The notes under the pieces were generated by a model. The model saw nothing but the letters and a program-made list of their open reading frames with translations, was not told the origin of the DNA and ran no database searches. From the NCBI GenBank assembly GCA_016745215.1, contig CP050890.1, positions 7,829,001 to 7,893,000 of the forward strand: a stretch of DNA of 64,000 nucleotides. The letters are read 5' to 3'. Source of the DNA: Thiohalocapsa sp. PB-PSB1 (GTDB lineage: Bacteria; Pseudomonadota; Gammaproteobacteria; Chromatiales; Chromatiaceae). Shown one piece after another: positions 8,497-17,268 of this stretch; within the stretch, counting starts at the first letter, position 1; each line of letters opens with the position of its first letter. Position numbers and translations under genes: made by a program.

Positions 8497-8751
8497 ATGT
8501 CAATGCAACAAGCACAAGCCTTCGTGGAAAGAATGAAAGGAGATCAAGCCTTCAGCGCCGCTGTTTTTGGCGCATCTTCTATCGAAGAAAGGTTGGTGAT
8601 CGCGCGGAACGCGGGTACTCCCTTTTCGCCGGAGGATTTGGAAGAGCTCCATTCCAGAACTATTGACCCCGGCGCCCAAGGCACGAACCTCCCGATTTCG
8701 TATCAATGTAAGGGGCCGTGCCATACAAAGTGCGCTCCTGTCATTGTGTAG
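8497..8751 (+). CDS. Nif11-type RiPP precursor peptide
   Basis: 84 residues. The N-terminal 60 residues follow the Nif11-like leader pattern (AQAFVERMKGDQAFSAAVFG, ERLVIARNAG, FSPEDLEEL), a helical leader used by ribosomally made, post-translationally modified peptides. The C-terminal 24 residues are unlike the leader and form a Cys-rich core with evenly spaced Cys71, Cys75 and Cys79 (C-x3-C-x3-C in CKGPCHTKC), ending APVIV. A GTNLP-type segment precedes the core; no clear double-glycine site. AGGAG lies upstream of the ATG. A radical SAM gene follows 64 bp downstream in the same cassette, the expected maturase. The chemistry is unknown; thioether cross-links are one possibility. Confidence 0.75.
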   Translation: MSMQQAQAFVERMKGDQAFSAAVFGASSIEERLVIARNAGTPFSPEDLEELHSRTIDPGAQGTNLPISYQCKGPCHTKCAPVIV

Positions 8752-8815
8752 CCCGGTTACAAATTAGGGCGTTTGACCTACGACCTCCAGGGACGGAGAA
8801 ACACATGCTTACTAC

Positions 8816-10234
8816 ATGCGCGTAGCTATAGTGTACTGGTCCAAATACAACACTGCGTTTCGTTCGCGCAACAATGGCGCCTTCGTTTACAACGCGCTAT
8901 CTAACTCCCTGATTCAGCTAGATGACGCCCTCTATGAAAGCCTCTACCGATTGGCGGCGGGCGGCAACCCGATATCGACGGACAATCTCGACAATGAGTT
9001 CCTGATTCTTCTTAGTCAGAAATCTGTGCTAACCCCCAACCCCGAAGGTGCTGAGGAACTCACGAGACGACATTACCAGCGAACGGCGCTTTGCTCTGAC
9101 GATTCTCATCTTGATCTTTCAATCTGCCCCACGTTAGGCTGTAATTTTGCCTGCCCGTATTGCTTCGAGAGTAGCCAGGACGAAATGCTATTTATGAGGC
9201 CAGATACGGCCACGAAGCTCATCGAATTTGTTGAATCATTTCGAGCGGCCAAGACGCTTTCTGTGACATGGTACGGTGGCGAACCAACAATCAATAAGGC
9301 TTTTGAAATCGTCAGGTCTATATCAGATCGGTTGAAGCGTCTGAAGATCAATTTTAAATCCGCTGCGTTAGTGTCCAATGGATACATGCTGACCAAGGAA
9401 AAAGCGCATGAACTCAACTACCTCAATATTTCGAATGTTCAAATTTCCATAGATGGGCCACGGCAAGTCCACGACCAGCGCCGGATGCTAAAAGGAGGGC
9501 GCCCGACCTTTGACCGAATCCTGGCTAACATTGATACATTGATGGGCTCATCTTTTACTGGCGAATGCAATATCCGAGTTAATCTTGATCGGCAGAATAT
9601 TTCATCGTTCTCCACCATACGCAACTATCTACTCGAAAGATACTCGGGTACTCGTGTAACTGTTTATGCGGGCTACGTCGATACAGCTGCCAATCACGAG
9701 AAAGAAGGAGGTTGCTCCGTCTGTGCGGCAGAGTGGGCAGACTTCAGTGTCGAACAATTCCGAGACCTGAACGCCGTTTCTAAAGAAGGCGTATACCCGC
9801 TGGGCGGCCTGTTGAATATTTGCTCAGCCACGACGAGTTCCGGCTTCGTCGTTGGACCGCAAGGAGAAGTCTACAAGTGTTGGGAAGACGTTGGGCGGCC
9901 AAACATGGTCATCGGCAACGTACACGATACGCCGGCGATCTGCAATGACGACTTGGTAGCGGAATACAGTATCGCCGCTGATCCTTTCCTAGATGAACAT
10001 TGCAGAGAGTGTAGCGTTTTCCCGATTTGTAGCGGCGGGTGCGCAAACAGGAGACTGCGCAGTAAGTTCTTCGGAGAACCCGAATTGAACTTTTGTTCGT
10101 TGTACAAGGAACACCTGGAAGCATATCTTCTTGAATATTTCAAAGCATTCGAAACTAGGGCAATTTGCGCTGATGTTCTCGGGCATGGTGGAGATCGCTG
10201 GCAAGATCGAGGTTACCGAGTTGTGCATGCGTAG
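8816..10234 (+). CDS. Radical SAM/SPASM peptide maturase
   Basis: 472 residues. An N-terminal segment typical of peptide-modifying radical SAM enzymes (WSKYNTAFRSRNNGAFVYNALSNSLIQL) may recognise the leader. Next comes the radical SAM cluster motif CNFACPYC (Cys109, 113, 116) and VTWYGGEPT. The C-terminal SPASM-type domain has auxiliary-cluster cysteines (CSVCAAEW, YKCWEDVG, CRECSVFPICSGGC). The likely role is to modify the adjacent Nif11-type precursor using S-adenosylmethionine. The GGAG at about 8795 is better spaced for a six-codon open frame at 8805 that overlaps this start, so translational coupling is possible. No transporter or protease gene lies in the cassette. Confidence 0.85.
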   Translation: MRVAIVYWSKYNTAFRSRNNGAFVYNALSNSLIQLDDALYESLYRLAAGGNPISTDNLDNEFLILLSQKSVLTPNPEGAEELTRRHYQRTALCSDDSHLDLSICPTLGCNFACPYCFESSQDEMLFMRPDTATKLIEFVESFRAAKTLSVTWYGGEPTINKAFEIVRSISDRLKRLKINFKSAALVSNGYMLTKEKAHELNYLNISNVQISIDGPRQVHDQRRMLKGGRPTFDRILANIDTLMGSSFTGECNIRVNLDRQNISSFSTIRNYLLERYSGTRVTVYAGYVDTAANHEKEGGCSVCAAEWADFSVEQFRDLNAVSKEGVYPLGGLLNICSATTSSGFVVGPQGEVYKCWEDVGRPNMVIGNVHDTPAICNDDLVAEYSIAADPFLDEHCRECSVFPICSGGCANRRLRSKFFGEPELNFCSLYKEHLEAYLLEYFKAFETRAICADVLGHGGDRWQDRGYRVVHA

Positions 10235-10271
10235 CTGCATGCATCGTTCAATTTGGGTCGAGCAGCTAAAG

Positions 10272-10361
10272 AGCTAACTAGCGCGCAAGCCCGACGCCTT
10301 GGAGCGGCCCGAGCGATAGCGAGGGCCGCTCCAAGGCGTCGGGCTGCGCTTGACGTTAGCC
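10272..10361 (+). repeat. attC: attC site
   Basis: R'' AGCTAAC, R' GTTAGCC, with arms CGACGCCTTGGAGCGGCC / GGCCGCTCCAAGGCGTCG. R'' pairs with GTTAGCT at 8380, so the RiPP genes form one intact cassette, 8381-10355. Confidence 0.93.
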
Positions 10362-10388
10362 CTTGCAGCGTTGCGCCGGGAGGTACAC

Positions 10389-10739
10389 ATGGGGAAGTGC
10401 TTTGACAAAGACAGTTGCTCCCGAATTATCGAGGCCGCCATCCGTACGGCTCACGCGACCTTCGGTGGATATGTCCCCACAAAGCTCCTTGAAGAAGTGG
10501 TGTATGCCGACGACGACAGCAAAGCGTTTGCCGAACACGCAGCCGCGAAATGTCCCGACAAGGACGCTCACGGCCACATCGGAAACATGATCGGCTGGTT
10601 CAGCCGACGGTACACCGATAGCGAAAAACACAATCCCAACAACTTTCGCGGCCAGCCGTACTTTTGCGCGTACAGGGACAGGTTCGAAAGAGTGAAAGAC
10701 AGCCGAACGAAGACGTGGTCATACAAACCCACTGAATAG
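10389..10739 (+). CDS. Hypothetical protein
   Basis: 116 residues from the ATG at 10389, preceded by GGGAGGT. Not recognised. It has Cys near both ends and the segment HGHIGNMIGWFSRRYTDSEKHNPNNFRGQPYFCAYRDRF, suggesting a small folded domain. It precedes a RelE/ParE-like module in the same cassette; the 13 bp gap suggests co-transcription. Confidence 0.55.
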   Translation: MGKCFDKDSCSRIIEAAIRTAHATFGGYVPTKLLEEVVYADDDSKAFAEHAAAKCPDKDAHGHIGNMIGWFSRRYTDSEKHNPNNFRGQPYFCAYRDRFERVKDSRTKTWSYKPTE

Positions 10740-10752
10740 CAAGAGACCGAAA

Positions 10753-10953
10753 ATGACTACGATTGAGATACTTGAAGAGCAAGTCAAATCGCTTTCTGAG
10801 GACGATCTGACCGAGTTTCGACGATGGTTCCTCGATTGGGACAACGACGAGTGGGATCGCCAGATTGAAAGAGACGCAACGGCCGGCAAATTAGATGCAC
10901 TTGCCTCCGCCGCCCTCGCTGAGTATAACGCCGGACAGCCGCGAGAAATTTGA
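10753..10953 (+). CDS. Putative antitoxin of a RelE/ParE-like module
   Basis: 66 residues. TIEILEEQVKSLSEDDLTEFRRWFLDWDNDEWDRQIERDATAGKLDAL fits the short antitoxin-like proteins that precede RelE/ParE toxins. The C-terminal ALAEYNAGQPREI is typical of the toxin-wrapping tail. The stop overlaps the next gene's TTG start by four bases. Confidence 0.75.
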   Translation: MTTIEILEEQVKSLSEDDLTEFRRWFLDWDNDEWDRQIERDATAGKLDALASAALAEYNAGQPREI

Positions 10954-11210
10954 AGCACTACGCCTCTTCCGGCTTCTGGCAGCGCTTCAATTCCCTGCCA
11001 GAGCCGGTGCAACAAGTTGCGCGGCAAAACTATCAGCTACTTCGTGATAACCCGGCGCATCCGTCCCTGCACTTCAAGAAAGTCAGGCAAGGTCAGTATC
11101 GCAGCGTCCGGGTTGGAGCAAAGTATCGGGCTCTCGGCGTTCCCGTTCCTGACGGTATTCAGTGGTTCTGGATCGGCACTCACGCTGAATATGACAAGCT
11201 CATGGGCTAA
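10950..11210 (+). CDS. RelE/ParE-superfamily toxin
   Basis: 86 residues with a RelE-like fold: FWQRFNSLPEPVQQVARQNYQLLRDNPAHPSLHFKKV, then QYRSVRVGAKYRALGVPVPDGIQWFWIGTHAEYDKLMG, where the R-S-V-R-V and W-I-G-x-H-x-x-Y pattern is characteristic. It probably acts as a ribosome-dependent mRNA interferase or a gyrase poison; the sequence alone does not decide. The start is TTG, overlapping the antitoxin stop. Its stop overlaps the R'' of the following attC. Confidence 0.8.
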   Translation: MKHYASSGFWQRFNSLPEPVQQVARQNYQLLRDNPAHPSLHFKKVRQGQYRSVRVGAKYRALGVPVPDGIQWFWIGTHAEYDKLMG

Positions 11211-11294
11211 CTAGCGCACAGCCCGACGCTTGCTGGCCAGGCGTCGCTTCGCTCCTCCTGGCCAGCAAGCGTCGGGCTATGCATAACGTTGGGC
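11205..11294 (+). repeat. attC: attC site
   Basis: R'' GGCTAAC, R' GTTGGGC, with arms CGACGCTTGCTGGCCAG / CTGGCCAGCAAGCGTCG. R'' pairs with GTTAGCC at 10355. Confidence 0.93.
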
Positions 11295-11488
11295 GCTGAT
11301 ACCGGATCGTCGCTGCACTCGAAACGCAATGAACGGTCCGCAATTCAAATTAGAGCATCTGCAGCATGGGCCTCACAACCTGCCTCCCGTGATAGCTTCT
11401 GCGACCCTTGCCTGTGGCTTGTCGCGTCTTGGTCACTGAACATAGTAGCCCCCGCCGCAGAGTCGTGCGAACAAGGAGAAATATCCTC

Positions 11489-12250
11489 ATGCCAAACATC
11501 ATCCGGACCGTTGCTGCAGCCCTACTGGTTGGCACCATGCTGCCGGCGCATGCCGGCGTCATCACCGACCGCCGCCAAGTTATTGTCGATCCCGCCACCA
11601 GCCGCGCGACGCTCATTGAATCCGGTTGGTTGGAGATTGAGGGCCCTGGCGGAATCATTGGGTTCCGCGGGGGGTCTCGGTCCTTGAATCAGGTGCATCT
11701 CGGCGGCCAATTTGAGCTGGTCACCACCACTTACCTGTATTCGGAAGACTGGTTGGGCCGCCCCCTTGCAACGCCCATCCAGCAAGATTGGTACAGCTTC
11801 GAGAACCTTGTCCTAACCGGGTTGGAGGGCTTGCCGGAACTAACACTCTCCATCAACGCTTGGCCCCACGGGGGACCTGGCCAGATCTACGGTAGCGGCA
11901 GTCTCTGTGAACGCCCACTGCCTCCCTGGACCACCGCGCTATGCATTGAGAACGGCGATTTCTTGAGCGTAAAAGAATGGGTGCGCGGAACGCTCGCTAA
12001 CGAGGGCATCACCTTGAACGGACAGCTCAAGGCCGCTGGTGGCAAGCCAGGCATGACTAAGCGCTACTATGATCTGGAGCTAAGCGGTAATTTCATCGAC
12101 GCCAAGAGCAACTCACAGGCCGTGCCAACCCCGGCAACTCTGGCACTATTGCTAGCTGTTCTGCCATCGGTGGGTGGCCTCAGAACAATGCGTCTCCTGG
12201 CTGCAAAAAGAAGGGGGCAAGTCTCCCGTTGTTCCTTCCGACGCCGATGA
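11489..12250 (+). CDS. Secreted PEP-CTERM protein
   Basis: 253 residues. A signal peptide covers about 1-22 (IIRTVAAALLVGTMLPAHAG). The C-terminus carries a PEP-CTERM-like sorting signal: VPTPATLALLLAVLPSVGGL followed by basic residues. The mature domain is unremarkable and unassigned. Such proteins are exported, cleaved and anchored by an exosortase and are often linked to exopolysaccharide or the cell surface. GGAGA lies upstream of the ATG. It is one of three PEP-CTERM cassettes here (also 38828 and 45512). Confidence 0.75.
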   Translation: MPNIIRTVAAALLVGTMLPAHAGVITDRRQVIVDPATSRATLIESGWLEIEGPGGIIGFRGGSRSLNQVHLGGQFELVTTTYLYSEDWLGRPLATPIQQDWYSFENLVLTGLEGLPELTLSINAWPHGGPGQIYGSGSLCERPLPPWTTALCIENGDFLSVKEWVRGTLANEGITLNGQLKAAGGKPGMTKRYYDLELSGNFIDAKSNSQAVPTPATLALLLAVLPSVGGLRTMRLLAAKRRGQVSRCSFRRR

Positions 12251-12254
12251 AGAC

Positions 12255-12317
12255 GCCCAACAAGCGCCTCGGCCCGACCGCCCGTTGCCGCGTCGTCGCT
12301 GCGGTCCGGCGCGGCAA
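12255..12317 (+). repeat. attC: Truncated attC
   Basis: R'' GCCCAAC and the left arm with apex are present. The right arm stops after GCGCGGCAAC, and the R' core is missing. R'' pairs with GTTGGGC at 11288, so this was the site of the PEP-CTERM cassette. Sequence with AGTTTACT and GGGGTCAGGT repeats follows. Confidence 0.8.
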
Positions 12318-12607
12318 CAAAGTTCCGGGGGCAGTTTACTTAATTCACAGAGTTGGGTTTCGGGTACAGGTTAAACTCAGGGTATTCCGCAAGAATGTTG
12401 TCAGGTCTTGCCTTTTGCTTCACATGAGTAGAAGGACGGGGTCAGGTTTTGCCTTTTGCCCCAGTAGTACGAGGACAGCGGCGAAAGACAAGACCCCGCT
12501 TCTCGCGTGCTGCCGTCATGCCGGATTTTGGTTATTTTTAGAGCGAGTGGATGCTGAATATTCTGGCACAACGTGGCCGTTTACCATTGTCTTGCTGAGG
12601 CACCCCC
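12318..12607. other. Gene-less stretch with REP-like repeats
   Basis: No gene seen. It contains GTCAGGTCTTGCCTTTTGC (about 12400) and GGGGTCAGGTTTTGCCTTTTGC (about 12438), related to repeats at 7487 and 29176. It separates a truncated attC from a VapBC-type pair, so it is probably debris of an element that deleted the attC end. Confidence 0.6.
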
Positions 12608-12883
12608 ATGTATACGCTTGAATTTGAGACCGATATCGGCGACCAAGCCCTCCCGCTTCCAGCCGAGGTCGCGAGTAAAGTCAGCCGAGGCCAGCACGTC
12701 AGAGTGATTCTGGTGTTGGATGAAGCCATGCCGACGGATAACGCCAATGCTTCCGTAGAGAATCCGCTGGCGGCGCTATTGGAATCCGAGTTGATCGGTT
12801 GCGCAGAAGCCGATCCGACGCTGTCGCGCAACTACAAGGCGGAATTCAGCGAGAGCCTCGGGACCAAGCATGGTTATCGCTGA
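12608..12883 (+). CDS. Antitoxin of a VapBC-type pair
   Basis: 91 residues. The N-terminal half (YTLEFETDIGDQALPLPAEVASKVSRGQHVRVILVLDE) is like the antitoxins that precede PIN toxins. The C-terminal part (NPLAALLESELIGCAEADPTLSRNYKAEF) is likely the toxin-binding tail. It overlaps the PIN gene by 14 bp. ATG start; no strong ribosome site. Confidence 0.75.
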   Translation: MYTLEFETDIGDQALPLPAEVASKVSRGQHVRVILVLDEAMPTDNANASVENPLAALLESELIGCAEADPTLSRNYKAEFSESLGTKHGYR

Positions 12884-13304
12884 TACCGGGTTTTGGGTTG
12901 CTTTGATCAACCGACGCGACGATTTTCACGAAAGGGCGAAACAAAAGCTTGCGGAGCTCTCCAGGCAGAATGAGACCTTGATCACGACATGCGCGGTCAT
13001 GGCCGAAACCAGTCATCTGTTGTTGAGCCGGGTAGGTCAACATGCCCAGCACGCATTTATCGAGCAATATCGCGAAGGCCGTTTCGGGGTTTTTGATCTG
13101 AACGCCCAGCATGCATCGCGGGTCGCAGAGCTGATGCACAAGTATGCGGACTTGCCGATGGACTTGGCGGATGCGTCGCTGGTGATTCTGGCGGAGCATC
13201 TTCGGCATGGCGAAATTTTATCCACCGACGAGCGTGATTTTCGCACTTACCGGTGGAAGAATCATGAGCCGTTCGTCAACTTGCTGACTCGGCAGCAGGA
13301 TTGA
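12870..13304 (+). CDS. PIN-domain toxin, VapC-like
   Basis: 144 residues with the acidic PIN positions: Asp5 in MVIADTGFWVALIN, Glu in VMAETSHLL (about 47), Asp in MDLADASLVILAEH (about 99-103) and Asp in STDERDF (about 119). PIN toxins cleave tRNA or other RNA with Mg2+. Together with the overlapping antitoxin it is a complete type II module. It lies between a truncated attC and an intact one, so its original cassette border on the left is lost. Confidence 0.87.
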   Translation: MVIADTGFWVALINRRDDFHERAKQKLAELSRQNETLITTCAVMAETSHLLLSRVGQHAQHAFIEQYREGRFGVFDLNAQHASRVAELMHKYADLPMDLADASLVILAEHLRHGEILSTDERDFRTYRWKNHEPFVNLLTRQQD

Positions 13305-13445
13305 CTATAACGCCAGCCGTTGGATTCCTACACCGGGAAGGGTAACAGCCGCCCTGGGGTCAACCCCGTCCTGGGGGCCAGCTCTCACATGAAACTCGGC
13401 GTCTCCCCGAGCATGTTCGGCAGTTTTCCGCTAACCTCTTAAAAT

Positions 13446-13534
13446 GCCCAACAAGCCCGCCAGCCCGACGCCAAACTGCGGCGGGCGCTTCGCGCGTCGC
13501 CGCAGTTTGGCGCGGGCTGCGGCTAACGTTATGC
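13446..13534 (+). repeat. attC: attC site
   Basis: R'' GCCCAAC, R' GTTATGC, with GCCAAACTGCGGC arms. Confidence 0.93.
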
Positions 13535-13580
13535 AGTAAAACAAATCCTCCGCAGCAGCCAACCCTAACTTGGAAGAAAA

Positions 13581-14531
13581 ATGGGCGAGAAATCGAGAAA
13601 AATCGGAGAAATAGGGGAAAACATAGCGGAGAACTTCTTTTCGCTTATTGGTTGGTACCAGCTACCTGAAGCCCAAACCATCCCCTGCGTGAAGCCAACG
13701 AAACATGCTAGGCCAGAATCAAAGAAGGGCAAGCGCGAAACCCACGGCATCGATTTTCTTCACTGTTACAAGAGCCCGCTCGAAAGCAATACCGTCGAGA
13801 GCATTATTATCTCCGTGAAGCACACCGATGACGCATACAAGACCAACCCTAAAGAAACGTTTAAAGCACACGCCCTAGATCTAGCTCAAACGCTTGAGTG
13901 CTATAAGAACTCTGAACTAAAAGCCAGTCAGCTTGCAAACTTCAAAGGCGTTACACGTAATCGAGATACTGGAGTGCTTTTCTGGATTTCAAGCAACGAT
14001 CAAACCTATGACGATGTCATTTCAAAGATTGCCAATTCGCGATTAGATGCTGACCTGAAGTTCGAAACCCTTCATGTAGTCGACAACAAAACACTATCTT
14101 TCATTTTTGAAACTATGACTTGGCTGGGTAACCATTTTCAGGGGAGAGAAGTAGAGTTCTACTATCCAGAAACAGCATTGAGTTATATCGACAAAAGCAT
14201 ATCCCGCTCTGGTCATTTGATGCCAGTCGAATTCCTCACTTCTCCAATTCTTCCCTTCTTGATCAAAGACCCGAGGGGTGTCGACAAAGATACGTTTTGT
14301 TTTTCTGCGGCGGACGATTTTGACCAAGACACCTTGCGCCGACTTATCCAAGCTTCGCGGGAATACACTCATGAGATCGCTTGCGACTACCTGTATCTTT
14401 TCCCAAATTTCGTAGAGTCCCATCACGCGGATGCGGTTTCGAAAGCACAGATGGGCTTTGATCGCCGCATATCCACGCGCATATCGGTTAAGAGTTTTCA
14501 GCCTGACTTTCGGAGCCTGAATCGTGGATAA
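13581..14531 (+). CDS. GapS4a-like defence protein, putative nuclease subunit
   Basis: 316 residues. The N-terminus GEKSRKIGEIGENIAENFFSLIGW, then HGIDFLHCYKSPLE and VESIIISVKHTDDAY, follow a PD-(D/E)xK-like nuclease layout and closely recall GapS4a, a subunit of the two-gene GAPS4 anti-phage system. Its stop (TAA in GTGGATAA) overlaps the GTG start of the partner gene, now separated by an ISAs1 insertion. The gene itself is uninterrupted. Assignment is from memory of the family, without a search. Confidence 0.6.
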   Translation: MGEKSRKIGEIGENIAENFFSLIGWYQLPEAQTIPCVKPTKHARPESKKGKRETHGIDFLHCYKSPLESNTVESIIISVKHTDDAYKTNPKETFKAHALDLAQTLECYKNSELKASQLANFKGVTRNRDTGVLFWISSNDQTYDDVISKIANSRLDADLKFETLHVVDNKTLSFIFETMTWLGNHFQGREVEFYYPETALSYIDKSISRSGHLMPVEFLTSPILPFLIKDPRGVDKDTFCFSAADDFDQDTLRRLIQASREYTHEIACDYLYLFPNFVESHHADAVSKAQMGFDRRISTRISVKSFQPDFRSLNRG

Positions 14532-14561
14532 CCCAGGGCAAACGCATCTAAATTTCCCATT

Positions 14562-15863
14562 TTAGGCCGCTTGTAGGACATCAAGTAACTGCTCAAGATA
14601 ATCCGTATCCCAGCCGGCACGGAGTCGCTTTAATTTAATGCTTTTCTTTGAGGTCGTATCTTTCCTGAGAATATTGAGTGCAATATGTCGTAGGATGGCA
14701 TAGTTTTCAGGTGCATGACCTTTTCGCGTTCGATTGGCATCTTCGGAAAAGGACACATCCAAAACCCAATGCAGTGAATTCTCAATTCCCCAATGAGAGC
14801 GAACCGCTTGGGCAAATCGTTTAACATCGCCTGACAGGCTAGCAATAAAATAGCGCCGGTCCGTGGTCACTTTTTTTCCATCATCTCGAATCGACTCTAC
14901 CATCCCGATACCCCGGAAACCTTTCCATTGTTCGGCGTAATGCCCTAAGGAATGATCAGTGAAATAATAATACCGACGCGTCTCCAGGCGACCATGGTTT
15001 TTCTCTTTCGTTTCAAGAAAAACACTCGCATCCCGGCAGCATTGGTCGAGATCGACCGATTCGAACCAAGCGATGACATCTTGATGAAAAGTGCTCTGGT
15101 TGCCTTTCAATGAAAATACCCAATCTGCTTGTTTTTCAACAATTTTCTCCGCAATCTTCTTTTGGCATCCCATCGCGTCGATACGGCCTTGTTCATAACT
15201 CCGATCAAGTGATCAGCGGGTACGCGGGGCCTTTCCGTAAAATTTTGATTTTAATGTTAAAATACTGTGGCTTTCGAGGTTAACTCTCAGTCTTGGCCGA
15301 GCTTATGAACAAGGCCCGTCGATACTGACTACACAGCCTTTGATCTCCAGTAAATCCAACAATTTCGGTATCGCTGTAATTTCATTTGATTTTTCTTCGG
15401 TCTTGAGTTGACCCAATACGAGCGATGAGTGACAAGCCCACGCACTCACCATGTGAATTGCCTTATTTCCATTAGCTCTATCATGAGATCTGCGCACCGT
15501 TTTCCCATCGATCGGTATAATATCCCCATCAAACTTCGGCTCTATCGACTTCACCCAGGAGATGAAACAGGTTCGGAATTGATCGGGGTCAATACGGGCA
15601 AATACACGATTGAACGTGTCATGCGAGGGAATCCCATTGGGCAATTCCAAAAACTTCCGCAACCACTGTTCATGGGTTTGACCAAACTCCTCCATCGCAT
15701 CCCAGCTCTCTCCCATACATAACGTCGAACAAATCGCTATCGTTATGATATCAGCCAGCTTATGCCTTTTTGTCCTGTCGATACGGGGGTCGTTCAGATC
15801 GGAAAAATGACCGGCGATTGTCGTGTCTTTTTCCTCTTCATTTATAGGTCTGATCATTCCCAT
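14562..15863 (-). pseudogene. ISAs1 transposase interrupted by a MITE
   Basis: The N-terminal part (15863 down to about 15317) includes HFSDLNDPR, the family signature IPIDGKTVRRS and CVVSID. The C-terminal part (about 15184 to 14562) includes AMGCQKKIAEKIVEKQADW, RSHWGIENSLHWVLDV and NRTRKGHAPEN. Removing the MITE and one copy of its target duplication rejoins the reading as SIDAMGCQ, the second catalytic Asp region. The enzyme should be inactive as it stands. Confidence 0.9.
15185..15316. mobile_element. MITE, 132 bp, copy 1 of 4
   Basis: Ends GGCCTTGTTCATAA in inverted orientation. Flanked by the target duplication CGTCGATAC (15176-15184, 15317-15325). No coding capacity. Interrupts the ISAs1 transposase. 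Confidence 0.9.
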
Positions 15864-15952
15864 TTTAATAACCCTCTATTAAATCATATGATCTTCAATT
15901 TTCGCCATCATAACACATTGTTTTCTAAATATTTTTAGATGCGTTTGCCCTG

Positions 15953-17086
15953 GTGGATAACCAGAGCGAAGTCTTGCTTCCTACAGGTGACTACCTAAGG
16001 CAACTCATTGGGCAATCGAAGGTAAAACCAAAAGAACTGAAAGGCCTTATCCGTAATCGCGGTGTATTTACGGCGTCTGACGACAAAGAGATCATAGGCC
16101 CTATTCTGATCAAAACGGGCTTGTCTCCATTTGAGTACACGGAACTTCGGGAGACATACAAAACCAAAGAAGAGAGTCAGAAGTCGAAAACACGAACTAT
16201 TGGATGGGCCTCGGAAACTCCGCTAATTGACTCGATTCCAGAATCAATCGACTACGAAGCCCTACTCAATGATCATTTTGGGGTTTATCAGTTGGCTAGC
16301 GCGCCAGGCTTTACCGCAGCCGAAGGTAATCCTGATCACGTGTACATGGATTTTGAAATTTCCAGAAACGATTCGATAAAAAATATTGGTGAAAACGTCT
16401 CCCTGCACAAAGGGCGTGTCGAGTTCAAGCGTGATAGCGAAACCAAGGATGTCAAAATATCCCTGACTCATACAGCGCCGGAAACCAAGAGCTTTGGCAG
16501 CAAAGTGTCCAACGAGTTAATTCGGCATTTTAAAGAGCAAGGTCATATTGATTCAGATGAAGAAATCGTAACAATCAAGTTTTCGGATTTCTCGAATCAA
16601 AAAAGGGTTCAATTTCTCAACGAATTGACGCAGAAAGCGCGATACTCTCTGGTCAGTTTTGTGGATACTAGAGATATTCATTTCGCGCCGGACGAATCCG
16701 TCCCAGGTCCGCCTGAAGACCTCGCATGGATGAAGGACAAGATAGATGATCTTCGCATCAAGGGGAAGAGTCTGCACTCTACGTTCTTCGTGAAAGACAG
16801 CAAGTTCCACCCTTTCATTTCGCTGTACAGCGTCGCTTGCGATTACACTTTCTCAACAAGTAATTATCAAGGGTCTTGCCGAATACTATTCGAGTTTTCC
16901 GAGGGTGAGGAAGTCAGTGAAGGATCGGAACTCACGTTGAATATGACAATGCTCAAGCTCGACGTTAACGAAGAAGGGACATCAAGAGCGACGATCAAAA
17001 AGGCGATACTGGATTCTCTGGAGAAGTTCAAGATAGAGGCATACAAGAAGTACAAGTTTGCCGAAGGAACCACAGACAGCGCATAA
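15953..17086 (+). CDS. GapS4b-like defence protein
   Basis: 377 residues from a GTG start. The N-terminal motif LLPTGDYLRQLIGQSKVKPKELKGLIRNRGVF, then IKTGLSPFEYTELRETYKTKEE and SLTHTAPETKSFG, recall GapS4b, partner of GapS4a. No membrane segment. Before the ISAs1 insertion its GTG overlapped the end of the upstream gene (GTGGATAACC), a coupled operon. Now the IS separates them by about 1.4 kb, so translation coupling is lost although the frame is intact. It may be read only from a promoter in the IS, or not at all. Confidence 0.6.
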   Translation: MDNQSEVLLPTGDYLRQLIGQSKVKPKELKGLIRNRGVFTASDDKEIIGPILIKTGLSPFEYTELRETYKTKEESQKSKTRTIGWASETPLIDSIPESIDYEALLNDHFGVYQLASAPGFTAAEGNPDHVYMDFEISRNDSIKNIGENVSLHKGRVEFKRDSETKDVKISLTHTAPETKSFGSKVSNELIRHFKEQGHIDSDEEIVTIKFSDFSNQKRVQFLNELTQKARYSLVSFVDTRDIHFAPDESVPGPPEDLAWMKDKIDDLRIKGKSLHSTFFVKDSKFHPFISLYSVACDYTFSTSNYQGSCRILFEFSEGEEVSEGSELTLNMTMLKLDVNEEGTSRATIKKAILDSLEKFKIEAYKKYKFAEGTTDSA

Positions 17087-17172
17087 CAATTGCGGCACCT
17101 CCGACGCCCGCTTGGCTGCCGGCGCTAAGGCGCCGGCAGCCAAGCGGGCGCGGGGTCCGCAAGACGTTGGAC
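17081..17172 (+). repeat. attC: attC site
   Basis: R'' GCATAAC, R' GTTGGAC, with arms CGACGCCCGCTTGGCTGCC / GGCAGCCAAGCGGGCG. R'' pairs with GTTATGC at 13528, showing that 13529-17166 was one cassette before ISAs1 arrived. Confidence 0.93.
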
Positions 17173-17268
17173 TAAATAAATAGAAAGCCCGGAGCGAACC
17201 AAAAGGCACTCCCATCAATACCTGTAAGGGTATACAGCATTCACGTCGCTAGACTATAATCTCTCGGC

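Larger units (their letters stand above)
14534..15952. mobile_element. ISAs1-family insertion sequence with 10-bp target duplication
   Basis: The terminal inverted repeat CAGGGCAAACGCATCTAAA is at the left end, with its complement at the right end. The target duplication GTGGATAACC occurs at 14524-14533 and 15953-15962. It is 1419 bp including a 132 bp MITE, so about 1.29 kb originally. It is inserted exactly at the start codon of the GapS4b-like gene, and the duplication recreates that start. Confidence 0.93.
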
